A stretch of DNA of 64,000 bases from CAYSPT01 sp964432985 (GTDB lineage: Bacteria; Muiribacteriota; CAYSPT01): the NCBI GenBank assembly GCA_964432985.1, contig CAYSPT010000010.1, forward strand, positions 1 to 64,000. Direction: 5' to 3'. Shown here piece by piece: positions 1-8,846 of the stretch. The notes under the pieces are model-generated. The model was not told where the DNA came from. It saw nothing but the letters and a program-made list of their open reading frames with translations, and searched no databases. Each line of letters begins with the position of its first letter. Within the stretch, counting starts at the first letter, position 1. A program made the position numbers and the translations under genes.

Positions 1-132
1 ATACCGGAGTGCCCTTGCATACCAACCACTAGTGTGGTACGCTCTGGGGGGCCGTTACCACCTTTCTCCAGGTCTGGATAGGTAGGTCACATAAATACCG
101 ATTCTATTCCCAGGTGGTTGCGGCCTTCCACA

Positions 133-1755
133 TTACCGCTCCACCCTCCACGCAGACGTGCCGTCTTTCTTATCTTCAACAATGACGTTGTGCTCCTTGA
201 GCCGGTCCCTGATGGTGTCGGACACCTGGTAAAGCCGCTCCCGGCGGCACCTGGAGCGCAGCTCCACCGCCAGGTCGATCATGGCCGCGAAACGTTCCTT
301 ATCCGGGACCCGTCCTGCGGACTCGATTTCATCACGCAGCCACGTTTCCAGGTCCGGCCGTTCATGCTCCGTCAACTCGCTGGCTATATCGTTCAGATCC
401 CCCTTTATAACAGCCATGTCTGAATCAGCCAGTCGTGGAACTGAAAGCGTTTCTTCCTGCAGAATACCCAGAACACCACCCCAGGCTGAAAAGATTTCGT
501 TCACCTCGGCCGCCGCCAGGGCCAGCGAAATTCCCGCAGAGAAACCGGAAGCGTCGAGCCTGGCCTTGATCTGAAGGACCTTCCTGGACAAGTCGAACAT
601 GGAAGCGAGAGCTTCGGGAGTGTTGAAATCGTCGTCCATGGCGTTGGTAAACCGGGTACTCACGTCCATACACACCGACTGGAGCTCGGTAAAATCCTCC
701 TCCTCGTAGAGGCCGGCGGAAACATGGGAGTCACCGTCAAGCCCGGCTGAGGCCCAGTCAGCCACGACATCTCTGGCTGCGTACAGCCGATCGAGCGCCT
801 TGCGCGCCTCTTCGAGTTTTTCTTCTCCCGCGTAATTAAGGGGGCTGCGGTAATGACAGGTGAGGATGAAAAACCTGATGACTTCACCGGAGTACTTTTC
901 GATTAAATCGCTGATCGGAACGATGTTGCCAAGGGACTTGGACATCTTGTCGGCACCGAAGCGAATCATCCCGTTGTGCAGCCAGTACCGGGCGAATGGG
1001 TTGTCTGAATACGCTTCACTCTGGGCTATTTCATTCTCATGATGCGGGAAAATCAAGTCGGTACCACCGCCGTGGATATCGATGGTTTCTCCAAGGTTTT
1101 CCGGAGCCATTACCGAGCATTCGATGTGCCAACCGGGCCGTCCCGGCAGGTCGTTGCCATCCAGTTCGAAAGGCCACACCGGCTCCCCGGGCTTCGACGC
1201 TTTCCACAGGGCGAAATCGCGCGGGTTGTGCTTCTTGTCGTCAACAGCGACCCGGGCACCGTCCATTTGATCGTCGGGATCGCGGCCGGACAGTTTACCG
1301 TACCCGCTGAAGGACGAGACATCAAAAAACACGTCACCGCTTTCAACATAAGCGTGCCCTTTTTGAACCAGGACAGCGATCATCTCCTGCATTTTGCCGA
1401 TGTTTTCGGTGGCTTTCGGATAGTTACTGGCCCGTCGTATTCCCAGGGCATCCATGTCACGGAAATAATTTTCTATATAGCGTCCTGCGATAGAAGCGCT
1501 GTCGGTTTGCTCCTGGTTAGCCCGGCGGATAATCTTATCGTCCACATCGGTAAAGTTCACTACGAAATCCACCGTGATCCCCTTGTACTCGAGGTACCGA
1601 CGGATAACATCGAAATTCACGGCACTCCTGGCGTGTCCGAGATGGCAGTCATCATACACAGTCACCCCGCACGCGTACATTCTGACCGTACCGGCCTTCA
1701 GAGGAACCAGCGGCTCCTTAGTTCGTTTCAATGTGTTGTAAACCTGAAGCGCCAC
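133..1755 (-). CDS. cysS: Cysteinyl-tRNA synthetase
   Basis: Class I aminoacyl-tRNA synthetase that charges tRNA-Cys in the cytoplasm; 540 aa, slightly longer than the usual 460-500. The N-terminal core shows the HLGH form of the HIGH motif (residues 38-41, after YACGVTVYDDC, whose Cys29 is a Zn ligand), the VNFTDVDDK block and an intact KMSKSLGN signature near residue 270, with the Zn-binding FPHHENEIAQSEA block between them. The C-terminal helical and anticodon-binding part (about 330-540) looks complete. The start is a GTG 17 nt after the gltX stop, preceded by AAAGGA at a longish spacing. gltX-cysS pairing is common in bacteria and suggests co-transcription. All catalytic motifs are present, so this is a confident active enzyme, unlike its partner GltX. 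Confidence 0.96.
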   Translation of the reverse strand: MALQVYNTLKRTKEPLVPLKAGTVRMYACGVTVYDDCHLGHARSAVNFDVIRRYLEYKGITVDFVVNFTDVDDKIIRRANQEQTDSASIAGRYIENYFRDMDALGIRRASNYPKATENIGKMQEMIAVLVQKGHAYVESGDVFFDVSSFSGYGKLSGRDPDDQMDGARVAVDDKKHNPRDFALWKASKPGEPVWPFELDGNDLPGRPGWHIECSVMAPENLGETIDIHGGGTDLIFPHHENEIAQSEAYSDNPFARYWLHNGMIRFGADKMSKSLGNIVPISDLIEKYSGEVIRFFILTCHYRSPLNYAGEEKLEEARKALDRLYAARDVVADWASAGLDGDSHVSAGLYEEEDFTELQSVCMDVSTRFTNAMDDDFNTPEALASMFDLSRKVLQIKARLDASGFSAGISLALAAAEVNEIFSAWGGVLGILQEETLSVPRLADSDMAVIKGDLNDIASELTEHERPDLETWLRDEIESAGRVPDKERFAAMIDLAVELRSRCRRERLYQVSDTIRDRLKEHNVIVEDKKDGTSAWRVER

Positions 1756-1772
1756 GGATTAATTCAGTCCTT

Positions 1773-3281
1773 TCAATCATCAATCAGCGATAGAAAATGC
1801 TTTCCACGGGCAAGAATACGGTCTGGGCCCATGACTGCCAGGACACCCCTTATCTGGGGGCCGTCCTGCATACCTGTCAGGGCCATTCTGAGCGGCAAAT
1901 TCACAGCTTGCTTGCTGACACCTAACTCGGCGCGCACTTCGTCGAGCATGGGGCCGATTTCACCAGACTGGAAGTAGGGCCCCGCTTTTTGCAGCCTGGC
2001 TAAAAATTCCTTTACCACCCTTGCGGCCGCCGACTCGATGGCGGTGGCTGCTTTTTCCACGACCACGGATTGGGGATCGTTGGCGATAGAGATAATGAAG
2101 AAATCAGTCATTTTCTGCCGTAACTCCTCGATAGTAGCAGAAACCGGCATGAAGAGACGCACCATCCGGTTGACGATTTCCGGGCGCTCCCTGAAAGCGG
2201 TGAGTATACCCGTATACTGCTTGCTTTCCTCTTCCCAGGTTCTGGTTCTTTTTTCAATTTCTGCGGCTATCTTCGCGACGGGCTGCTCGCGGAGGTAAAG
2301 CCCGTTCAGCCAGTTCAGCTTGCCGTAATCAAAACAGACAGCGCTTTTGCTCATCCGGTCCAGGGAAAACGTTTCAACCATATCTACAATCGATACCTTT
2401 TCGCTGTCTTCCGGGTGTGAACAGTACAGCAACTCGAGATAATTGATCAGGGCTTGAGGCAGATAACCCGCTTCTATAAATTTACCGACCACCGCCGCGT
2501 CGTCCTGTCCGGATAGGCGGGAACCGTCGGGACCAAGAACATTGGGAATGTGGGCAAACAGGGGTACCGGTTCGCCAAGTGCCTGGTAAATCTGGATCTG
2601 CTTCGGTGTATCGGGTATGTGTTTTTCGCCGCGGATCACGTGGCTGATGCGCATATGCACGTCGTCCACCACGCAGGAAAAAATGTGGTCCGGGATTCCA
2701 CCGGGGTGAATGAGTACAAAATCGTCGAACTGCTCCTCTGAGAAAACCACATCTTCCTTGATCAGGTCCGGCACGGTTACCATTTCGGGCGGCGTCTTTA
2801 AGCGGACCACGAAAGGCTCACCGGCGGCGGCCCGGCGGTCCGAATCGCTCGCGGCAACCTGGCGGCAATGGCCGTCGTAACGAGAGGGATCACTGCCGTT
2901 CATCTGCCGTCTCTCCGCACACGCCTCCGGAGTACAGAAGCACCGGTAAGCCCGGTTCGATAACAGGAGAATATTTATTTTATCGCGATAGATAGCCTGC
3001 CGCTGCCTCTGGTGGTACGGGCCGAAATCTCCCCCGATGTCCGGACCTTCGTCCCAGGAGAGTCCCAGCCAGTGGAGAGAATCGATGATCATGCGCTCCA
3101 GTTTCGGATCGGATTGTTGTTCATCAGTTTCCTCGACCCGCAGAATGAAGGTTCCCCCCGTATGCCGGGCAAAAAGATAGTTGAACAGCGCCGTCCGGAC
3201 GCTTTCAACGTGCAAATCACCGGTTGGATAAAAAGCAAACCGCACCCGCACCGGTCCGGAATCAGTAGATTTTGTAATCAT
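1773..3281 (-). CDS. gltX: Glutamyl-tRNA synthetase-like protein with degenerate class I motifs
   Basis: About 502 aa, the normal GluRS length, and recognisable along its whole length: RTALFNYLFARHTGG, WLGLSWDEGP, the Cys-rich insertion CFCTPEAC...YDGHC, VIRGEKHI..TPKQI and the helical anticodon-binding C-terminus. The catalytic signatures differ from the family. The HIGH box is HVES (residues 24-27; family HIGG/HIGN), the preceding APSPTG is AFYPTG, and the KLSKR loop is RLSGQ (255-259). VIRGDDH is VIRGEKH and the usual YNFA is HIFS. The frame is intact, so this is not simple decay. It may be an inactive or repurposed paralogue, or a divergent enzyme. The ATG at 3281 has AAGGTGG 7 nt upstream and is preferred over the TTG six bases earlier. 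It is the first gene of the gltX-cysS pair. Confidence 0.85.
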   Translation of the reverse strand: MITKSTDSGPVRVRFAFYPTGDLHVESVRTALFNYLFARHTGGTFILRVEETDEQQSDPKLERMIIDSLHWLGLSWDEGPDIGGDFGPYHQRQRQAIYRDKINILLLSNRAYRCFCTPEACAERRQMNGSDPSRYDGHCRQVAASDSDRRAAAGEPFVVRLKTPPEMVTVPDLIKEDVVFSEEQFDDFVLIHPGGIPDHIFSCVVDDVHMRISHVIRGEKHIPDTPKQIQIYQALGEPVPLFAHIPNVLGPDGSRLSGQDDAAVVGKFIEAGYLPQALINYLELLYCSHPEDSEKVSIVDMVETFSLDRMSKSAVCFDYGKLNWLNGLYLREQPVAKIAAEIEKRTRTWEEESKQYTGILTAFRERPEIVNRMVRLFMPVSATIEELRQKMTDFFIISIANDPQSVVVEKAATAIESAAARVVKEFLARLQKAGPYFQSGEIGPMLDEVRAELGVSKQAVNLPLRMALTGMQDGPQIRGVLAVMGPDRILARGKHFLSLIDD

Positions 3282-3312
3282 GATCAATCCACCTTGCTCT
3301 CTGTATCCACGT

Positions 3313-3342
3313 TATCTATCATATAATGAGTAAAACAGTCAA
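3313..3342 (-). promoter_or_regulatory. Candidate sigma70 promoter for gltX-cysS
   Basis: On the minus strand, TTGACT (3342-3337), an 18-nt spacer and TAGATA (3318-3313) lie about 30 nt upstream of the gltX start. The -35 matches 5/6 and the -10 matches 4/6. Called from the sequence alone. Confidence 0.4.
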
Positions 3343-3364
3343 CTTTGTGATGTTGCGATGGGGT

Positions 3365-3450
3365 CACGTGATGGGTCACACGTGATGGGGTCAGGTCTTG
3401 CTTTTTAGCGTTTTCACGTGATGGGGTCAGGTCTTGCTTTTTAGCGTTTT
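3365..3450 (+). repeat. Tandem 36-bp repeat of the GGGGTCAGGTCTTG family (2.4 copies)
   Basis: Two perfect 36-nt units (3379-3414 and 3415-3450), each beginning CACGTGATGGGGTCAGG and ending TTTTTAGCGTTTT, follow a 14-nt partial copy (3365-3378) that lacks one G. An inverted 29-nt copy lies at 3987-4015, so the cupin gene sits between opposing copies. Repeats with this GGGGTCAGGTCTTG core are often found dispersed in uncultured and deltaproteobacterial genomes; that is recollection, not a search result. Confidence 0.8.
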
Positions 3451-3481
3451 GGATTTTCAGTGTCTAGCAGCAGGTTAAAAG

Positions 3482-3841
3482 CTATATCCACTCGACCTGG
3501 TCAACAGTCAGGGGGCTTTTTGAATCCCCTGTATGAGCTGTCGATACCGGTTCGAACAGCATTATGTAGGCTTCTTTCAGCGCTACCGGCTTGTGTTCGA
3601 TTCCTTTTGGAACAACGAAAAGATCACCTTTATCGAGGCGAATATCACGGTTACGCAGTTTAATAATCAAAGATCCTTTCATAACCAGGAACAACTCATC
3701 TTCATTGTCATGCTTATGCCACGTAAATTTTCCTGTAGCTCGTGCAATCTTTACGTACTGGCCGTTTAATTCAGCGACAATCCGGGGGCTCCATGACTCC
3801 TTCAGGCGGCCAAATTTTTCATCTAGATTAATTTTGTCCAT
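3482..3841 (-). CDS. Small cupin-domain protein
   Basis: A 119-aa single-domain cupin. Metal-binding motif 1 is visible as WHKHDNEDELFLVMKGSLII (H-x-H...E...G), and motif 2 as GDLFVVPKGIEHKPVA (P...G..H). The protein is a single beta-barrel with no other domain, so the substrate cannot be named; small cupins like this are often annotated as mannose-6-phosphate-isomerase-like or simply cupin-2. No convincing Shine-Dalgarno precedes the ATG. The gene stands alone, bracketed by inverted copies of a dispersed repeat (3415-3450 and 3987-4015), and could be a passenger of a small mobile unit. Confidence 0.85.
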   Translation of the reverse strand: MDKINLDEKFGRLKESWSPRIVAELNGQYVKIARATGKFTWHKHDNEDELFLVMKGSLIIKLRNRDIRLDKGDLFVVPKGIEHKPVALKEAYIMLFEPVSTAHTGDSKSPLTVDQVEWI

Positions 3842-3904
3842 ATTTACAATATATTATTCATATAATAAGTACAAAATTCAATATCCAGTACTTATCAAGA
3901 GAAA

Positions 3905-4015
3905 ATGTCAAAATACAAGACCTGCCCCCTTACTTTCTACACTTCTACTCAGAGGGTGGGTGGTAAATACTTCAAGAATCTCTAACAAAACGCTAAAAAG
4001 CAAGACCTGACCCCA
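3905..4015 (-). repeat. Inverted copies of the CAAGACCTGACCCC repeat
   Basis: 3987-4015 is an exact reverse complement of 29 nt of the unit at 3422-3450, with core CAAGACCTGACCCC. A diverged copy (TACAAGACCTGCCCCC) lies at about 3913-3929. The 203 nt between the cupin start and the CBS-protein stop therefore consist mostly of repeat sequence. No gene is seen here. Confidence 0.75.
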
Positions 4016-4044
4016 ATAGATGCACAATAGATGCAATAGAGGTG

Positions 4045-4821
4045 TTAGATGATGCTGTAGCCTAGAATGATTTGTTCGGGGCCATTGGCCAGAGAGTGGC
4101 CGCAGCGGCCGAAGGCGACGACGGTCAGGCGCCGTGGTCCACGGACCACCGACAGCTTGAATCCGCCGCCCAGGCCAGGATTTACCCTGGTAATCTGGGA
4201 ATAGACGTCCCTCACGGCGTTGGAAACGGCAATCTTGTCCTCTGTGGACTCGGCAATCACGCCGCGGGCAATAGCCGCCACGATTGCCGATTCGCGCAGC
4301 TTGACCGGCAGCCGCTCAGCGTTGGCTCCCACCTGGGTAATCACCGCCCGGTACCCGAGCTCCCGGGCCCGGCGCAGCCAGTAGTCTTCCCGCTCCCGGT
4401 TCTCCGTCATGGCCAGGTGGATAGCCACCACTTCCTGAGACATGACCGCACGGCCTTCCTCGGCCAACATGTCTTTCACCATCTCGTTAGCCGTAACCAG
4501 CCCGATGACCCGCTGCTTCTCATCTAGAATAGGAACAGAGGAAATTTCGTGCTCCGTCATTATCCGGGCAGCGTCCTGCACGGTGGCGTCCGGCAGGACA
4601 AAATACACGGGAGACGACATGATCTCGGAAATCTTCGTTTCCGTAGGCATTTTACGGACGAAATCCGCTTCAGTCAGAATCCCTATCATCTTATCATCAT
4701 CAACGACCGCCAGGTATTTCATGTTGTTTATAAGCATCAGGTTTCTGGCAGATTCGACAGTTTCGGTGGGAGCAACCCCCTGAGGAGGTGCAGCCATGAT
4801 AGCGGTAACTTTCAAACTCAT
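4045..4821 (-). CDS. CBS-domain pair fused to a HutP-like C-terminal domain
   Basis: 258 aa. Two CBS repeats occupy about residues 6-58 (AVVDDDKMIGILTEADFV) and 66-118 (PILDEKQRVIGLVTANEMV), a module that typically binds adenine nucleotides. Residues about 128-258 resemble HutP, the L-histidine- and Mg-dependent antiterminator: a helix-strand block ending RAVITQVGA, a block with VAAIARGVIAES, then LSVVRG, VVAFGRCGHSLANG and a terminal ILGYSII that parallels the HutP ending. The histidines HutP uses for metal binding are not obviously kept. The ATG at 4821 is chosen because GGGAGGAG lies about 9 nt upstream; the TTG at 4830 has no room for a ribosome site. The gene follows the PIN/TRAM gene by 5 nt, so they are probably co-transcribed. 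The CBS assignment is firm; the HutP assignment is pattern recognition and should be tested. Confidence 0.8.
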   Translation of the reverse strand: MSLKVTAIMAAPPQGVAPTETVESARNLMLINNMKYLAVVDDDKMIGILTEADFVRKMPTETKISEIMSSPVYFVLPDATVQDAARIMTEHEISSVPILDEKQRVIGLVTANEMVKDMLAEEGRAVMSQEVVAIHLAMTENREREDYWLRRARELGYRAVITQVGANAERLPVKLRESAIVAAIARGVIAESTEDKIAVSNAVRDVYSQITRVNPGLGGGFKLSVVRGPRRLTVVAFGRCGHSLANGPEQIILGYSII

Positions 4822-4826
4822 CGCCT

Positions 4827-5957
4827 TCAACTCCTCCCTTTTCTTTTTACAGGCCGCCGATCTTCTTCGGGAACCCGCGTAAATATCATTCTTCCAGCAG
4901 ATGTCTGCAGTACCGAGGTTACCACAACACCCAATTCCTGGCCAATATATGGTTTGCCGTTTTCCACGACAATCATGGTACCGTCGTCCAGGTAACCGAC
5001 ACCCTGCCCCTCCTGCTGGCCCGGCCTGAGTATCTTAACCGTCATCTCCTCACCAGGCAGGACCACCGGCTTCAACGCGTTGGAAAGAGCGTTGATGTTG
5101 AGCACCTGTATCCCCTGGAGCTCGGCCACGCGGTTCAGGCTGTAATCGTTGGTCAGAATCTCCGCGTTGAGGTGTGCCGCAAGCTCGACCAGTTTGGCAT
5201 CCACCTCGCGCACTTCGGGAAAATCCTTGTCTATTATCTCGACGTCGGCGTGCGGCTCGTCCTGGAGCTGCGATAGGATTTCCAGCCCCCGGCGGCCCCG
5301 GTTGCGGCGAAGCGCTTCTGAGGAATCAGCTATGTACTGGAGCTCGGCCAGGACGAACTTGGGGACATAGAGACGGCCCTGGATAAAACCGGTCTTGGCG
5401 ATGTCAAGTATCCGCCCGTCGATGATTACCGACGTGTCCAGAACCTTGTTGCCGGACCTCGGCTCGTGCTGGGATATGAATGTCTCGGCCAGCGAACTGA
5501 ACATCTCACCGCGGTATTTAATCATTACGGAAGCGCCGACGTATGCTCCCAGGATGTTCAAAAGAACGGGCAGGAAAAATTTGAAGAACGGGATGAGAAA
5601 ATCAAACATCTTGAAGCTGGGACCCCAGGTATTGATCCGGAAAAAGAACAACAGCGGCAGTATCAGGATCATATTGATGATGAAAAGCCCGACCAGCATA
5701 CCGATGACACCGCTGAAGATGTCGCTGGCCTTGATGCTGGCAATCCGTTCCTTGACCCAGGTTTCGAACTCGCGCATGACGATGGATGTTATCAGCAGCC
5801 CAACGCAACCCAGCAGGAAAGTAAAGCTGTACGCCGGGGCAAAATCTCCCAGTATCCGAACTCCAGCCATCTGGGAATCCTGCTCCAGCTTAAACCCCAG
5901 GATGACGGCAATTACCGTCACGGTAACAATTATCATTCCTTTAATTAATGCAAGCAC
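4827..5957 (-). CDS. YacL-type PIN/TRAM membrane protein
   Basis: 376 aa. Four hydrophobic segments fill about residues 1-150 (for example the runs starting GMIIVTVTVIAVILGF and FIINMILILPLLFFF). A PIN nuclease domain follows (about 170-290), with acidic residues in VLDTSVIIDGRILDI, VLAELQYIAD and ILTNDYSLNRVAEL. A TRAM domain (about 310-365) ends the protein (MTVKILRPGQQEGQGVGYLDDGTMIVVENG). This architecture is the YacL/PilT-N family found in Firmicutes, Thermotogae and other phyla; the RNA target is unknown. Translation starts at a GTG. The gene lies between uvrA (25 nt upstream) and the CBS protein (5 nt downstream) on the same strand, which suggests one operon. Confidence 0.93.
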   Translation of the reverse strand: MLALIKGMIIVTVTVIAVILGFKLEQDSQMAGVRILGDFAPAYSFTFLLGCVGLLITSIVMREFETWVKERIASIKASDIFSGVIGMLVGLFIINMILILPLLFFFRINTWGPSFKMFDFLIPFFKFFLPVLLNILGAYVGASVMIKYRGEMFSSLAETFISQHEPRSGNKVLDTSVIIDGRILDIAKTGFIQGRLYVPKFVLAELQYIADSSEALRRNRGRRGLEILSQLQDEPHADVEIIDKDFPEVREVDAKLVELAAHLNAEILTNDYSLNRVAELQGIQVLNINALSNALKPVVLPGEEMTVKILRPGQQEGQGVGYLDDGTMIVVENGKPYIGQELGVVVTSVLQTSAGRMIFTRVPEEDRRPVKRKGRS

Positions 5958-5982
5958 GCCTTTACCTGACTTTCTACGCTAA

Positions 5983-8799
5983 CTACTTTAGGGCCTCCCC
6001 GATAAATTGCCCGGTTACCGAACCGGGCAGGCCGGCAATGGTTTCGGGGGAACCGGCCCCCAACAGGTTTCCGCCTTCAATTCCTCCTCCGGGCCCCAGA
6101 TCAACCACCCAATCCGCTGCCAGGACCACATCCAGGTTGTGCTCCACTATTATAACTGTCTCACCGCGATCTACCAAGCTTTTCAATACCCCCAGAAGCA
6201 CTTCGATATCTGCGAAGTGAAGACCGGTGGTGGGTTCGTCCAGTATATATACGGTACGTCCAGTGCTTCTGCGTGTCAACTCCCGCGACAATTTCATGCG
6301 CTGGACTTCCCCGGCGGACAGACTGGGCGCCGGCTGCCCCAGCTCCAGGTACCCCAATCCCACCTGCCGCAGCACTTCCAGCTTGCGGCGGATCTTGGGG
6401 ATGTCCTGGAAAAAGCGCAGCGACTCGCTGATCGTCATGGACAGGATCTCTGCGATGTTCAATCCCCGGTACTTGACCTCCAGGGTTTCCCGGTTGTAGC
6501 GTAATCCCCTGCACACCTCGCAGGTAACGAACACATCAGGCATGAACTGCATCTCCACACGGCAGACGCCTTCACCTTCACAGGCTTCGCAACGGCCACC
6601 GCGCACGTTGAAACTGAAGCGTCCCGGCCCAAAAGCCCGCTCCCTGGCCTGAACCGTCCGGGAGAACAGCGCGCGTATGTCGGTGAAAACCGTCGAGTAG
6701 GTGGCCGGATTGCTCCTGGAGGTGCGGCCGATGGGCCTGGCGTCCACCACGATCACCCGGTCTATTCCCGAGTCCCCCTCGATATATTCATGTTTCCCCG
6801 GCCTCCCGGCATGCCCCTGGTTCAGGCTCCGGGCCAGGGCGCAGTACAGCGTGTCCAGGACCAGCGTGCTCTTACCGGAGCCCGACACACCGGTAACACA
6901 GGTGAGAAGTCCCAGGGGAAACTCTACGGTAATGTCGTTGAGATTATGCTCACGAGCCCCTACCAGCCGCAGGTATCCTCGCCGGGGTGGTTGGGAGACC
7001 AGCGGTTCTCCACGCGCTCCCGCCGGTTTTTCCAGGTAGCGGGCGGTGACCGAGTCGGGCGCCCGGGACAAACCCTCCAGCGCTCCGGTGTACATCACCC
7101 GTCCTCCCTGTTTCCCCGCAGCCGGGCCCAGGTCGATAATGTGGTCAGCCGTCAGGATTGTGTCCCGGTCGTGCTCTACTACCAGTACCGTGTTTCCCAG
7201 GTCTCGCAGTTCCCTGAGCGTGAGCAGAAGATTCCGCTGATCGAGCGGGTGAAGTCCCACGGACGGCTCATCCAGAACATACAGCACTCCCGTCAACTGC
7301 GATCCCAGCTGACCCGCCAGGCGGATACGTTGAAACTCGCCGCCGGAAAGCGTACCCACTTCCCGGTCAAGTGAGATATACCCGAGCCCCACCTTCCGGA
7401 GAAAATCCAGGCGGCTCTTGATCTCCACCACCACCAGGCCGCACATCTCCACGTCGCGTGCCGTAAGTTCCACCTCTGCAAAAAACGATCCAAGCGCCCG
7501 GACTGAATCACCGGTCAGCTCGGCGATGTTCCGGCCGCGGAACTTGACTGCCAGACTCTCGCAGCGAAGCCGGTGTCCGACACATCCAGGGCACACCTGC
7601 TCCCCGATATAGCGTTTGAGGGTCTCCTTTACCTGCCCTTGACGGATCCTTTTATAGCGCTGCGTCATCAGGTTGACCAGGCCGGGAAACACCTCTCCGC
7701 CGTCATCCTTCGTCCCCAGGAGAACCCACTGCCGATCAGCTTCCGATAGCTCACGGACGGGCAGCGACGTACCGATACACCTCCGGTTGAGCTCCTTGAA
7801 TAACCCCATAAGGGAGCGGCGCCCCAGCAAACTGCTCCATCTGAAGATCATGTCCTCCAGGGAGCAGCGCTCGCTCGGCGGCAGGATCAACTCGCCGTCT
7901 ACCCGGTAAACCCGGCCGATACCCTGGCACTCGGGGCAAGCACCAACGGGACTATTGAACGAAAAACTCCGGGGACTTATCTCGGGAAATGAAAGCTCGC
8001 AGTCGGGGCAGGCAGATCGGCTGCTGTACAAAAACCGGCCGTACTCCCCGGCGTCTACCGTGACCAGCCCGTCGGCCATCTTCATGGCCAGTTCGATTCC
8101 CTCAGCCAGCCTGCCGCGCTCATCATCGGTGACCCGAAAACGGTCGATCACCACATCGATATCGTGACAGTCGTTACGGGACAGTCGGGGGAGCCCGTTA
8201 TCGAGATCGTGCATCGTCCCGTCGACGACCACGCGGAAGAACCCCTGACGAACAGCCAGCTGGAGCACTTTTTTGTGCTCACCTTTCGCACCACGCACCA
8301 GCGGTGCCATCAACTGCACCCTTGCACCGCTCCCGGTACCGTCCTCCCCGGGTTCTCCCAGGGAAAGTACCAGATCGACAATTTCATCAACTGAATGGGA
8401 TGTGATTTCACGGCCGCAGGACGGGCAGAACAGGCGGCCAAGATGAGCATACAGAAGCCGGAGATGATCGTATATACCGGTCACCGTACCCACGGTGGAA
8501 CGCGGGTTGCTTGTCCCCACCCTGTGCTCTACTGCTATGGAAGGGGGGATTCCCTCGATGCTGTCGACCCGGGGACGGGAGGCCTGCTCGATGAAAAGTC
8601 TGGCATAAGGAGACAGGCTTTCCACGTAGCGGCGCTGGCCCTCGGCAAACAGGGTATCGAAAGCCAGAGACGACTTCCCGGAACCACTTACTCCTGTCAC
8701 CACAACCAGAGAGCATTTGGGAATGTCCACATCGATGGACTGAAGATTGTTCTCTCTCGCGCCGCGTACCTTTATGTATTGTGTAAAAGGATGAGACAT
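5983..8799 (-). CDS. uvrA: Excinuclease ABC subunit A
   Basis: DNA-damage recognition ATPase of nucleotide excision repair, about 938 aa. Two ABC ATPase halves are visible. The first has Walker A GVSGSGKSSLAFDTL near the N-terminus, a Zn module CPSC and CPDC...CPEC, and the signature LSGGEFQRIRLA. The second has GVSGSGKSTLVLDTL, the Zn-finger cysteines CEACEGEG...CEVCRG, the signature LSAGEVQRMKLS and Walker B TVYILDEPTTGLH. The start is placed at ATG 8799 (MSHPFTQYIKVRGARENNL) because family members begin just before the IxVRGAREHNL block; the upstream TTG would add 12 unrelated residues. No strong ribosome site is seen. uvrB and uvrC are not in the window. Confidence 0.97.
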   Translation of the reverse strand: MSHPFTQYIKVRGARENNLQSIDVDIPKCSLVVVTGVSGSGKSSLAFDTLFAEGQRRYVESLSPYARLFIEQASRPRVDSIEGIPPSIAVEHRVGTSNPRSTVGTVTGIYDHLRLLYAHLGRLFCPSCGREITSHSVDEIVDLVLSLGEPGEDGTGSGARVQLMAPLVRGAKGEHKKVLQLAVRQGFFRVVVDGTMHDLDNGLPRLSRNDCHDIDVVIDRFRVTDDERGRLAEGIELAMKMADGLVTVDAGEYGRFLYSSRSACPDCELSFPEISPRSFSFNSPVGACPECQGIGRVYRVDGELILPPSERCSLEDMIFRWSSLLGRRSLMGLFKELNRRCIGTSLPVRELSEADRQWVLLGTKDDGGEVFPGLVNLMTQRYKRIRQGQVKETLKRYIGEQVCPGCVGHRLRCESLAVKFRGRNIAELTGDSVRALGSFFAEVELTARDVEMCGLVVVEIKSRLDFLRKVGLGYISLDREVGTLSGGEFQRIRLAGQLGSQLTGVLYVLDEPSVGLHPLDQRNLLLTLRELRDLGNTVLVVEHDRDTILTADHIIDLGPAAGKQGGRVMYTGALEGLSRAPDSVTARYLEKPAGARGEPLVSQPPRRGYLRLVGAREHNLNDITVEFPLGLLTCVTGVSGSGKSTLVLDTLYCALARSLNQGHAGRPGKHEYIEGDSGIDRVIVVDARPIGRTSRSNPATYSTVFTDIRALFSRTVQARERAFGPGRFSFNVRGGRCEACEGEGVCRVEMQFMPDVFVTCEVCRGLRYNRETLEVKYRGLNIAEILSMTISESLRFFQDIPKIRRKLEVLRQVGLGYLELGQPAPSLSAGEVQRMKLSRELTRRSTGRTVYILDEPTTGLHFADIEVLLGVLKSLVDRGETVIIVEHNLDVVLAADWVVDLGPGGGIEGGNLLGAGSPETIAGLPGSVTGQFIGEALK

Positions 8800-8846
8800 A
8801 TATCTATTGTATAAGCAATGTAACGTGTTTGGCAAACTATCGAAAT

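Noticed and set aside
1..132. Possible RNA gene at the window start (hairpin ACCAC-TAGT-GTGGT)
   Set aside because: Only a 5-bp stem; no tRNA T-loop, 5S or SRP signature recognised on either strand.
1039..1977. 312-codon open frame on the plus strand across cysS
   Set aside because: Antisense shadow of cysS with no motif and no ribosome site.
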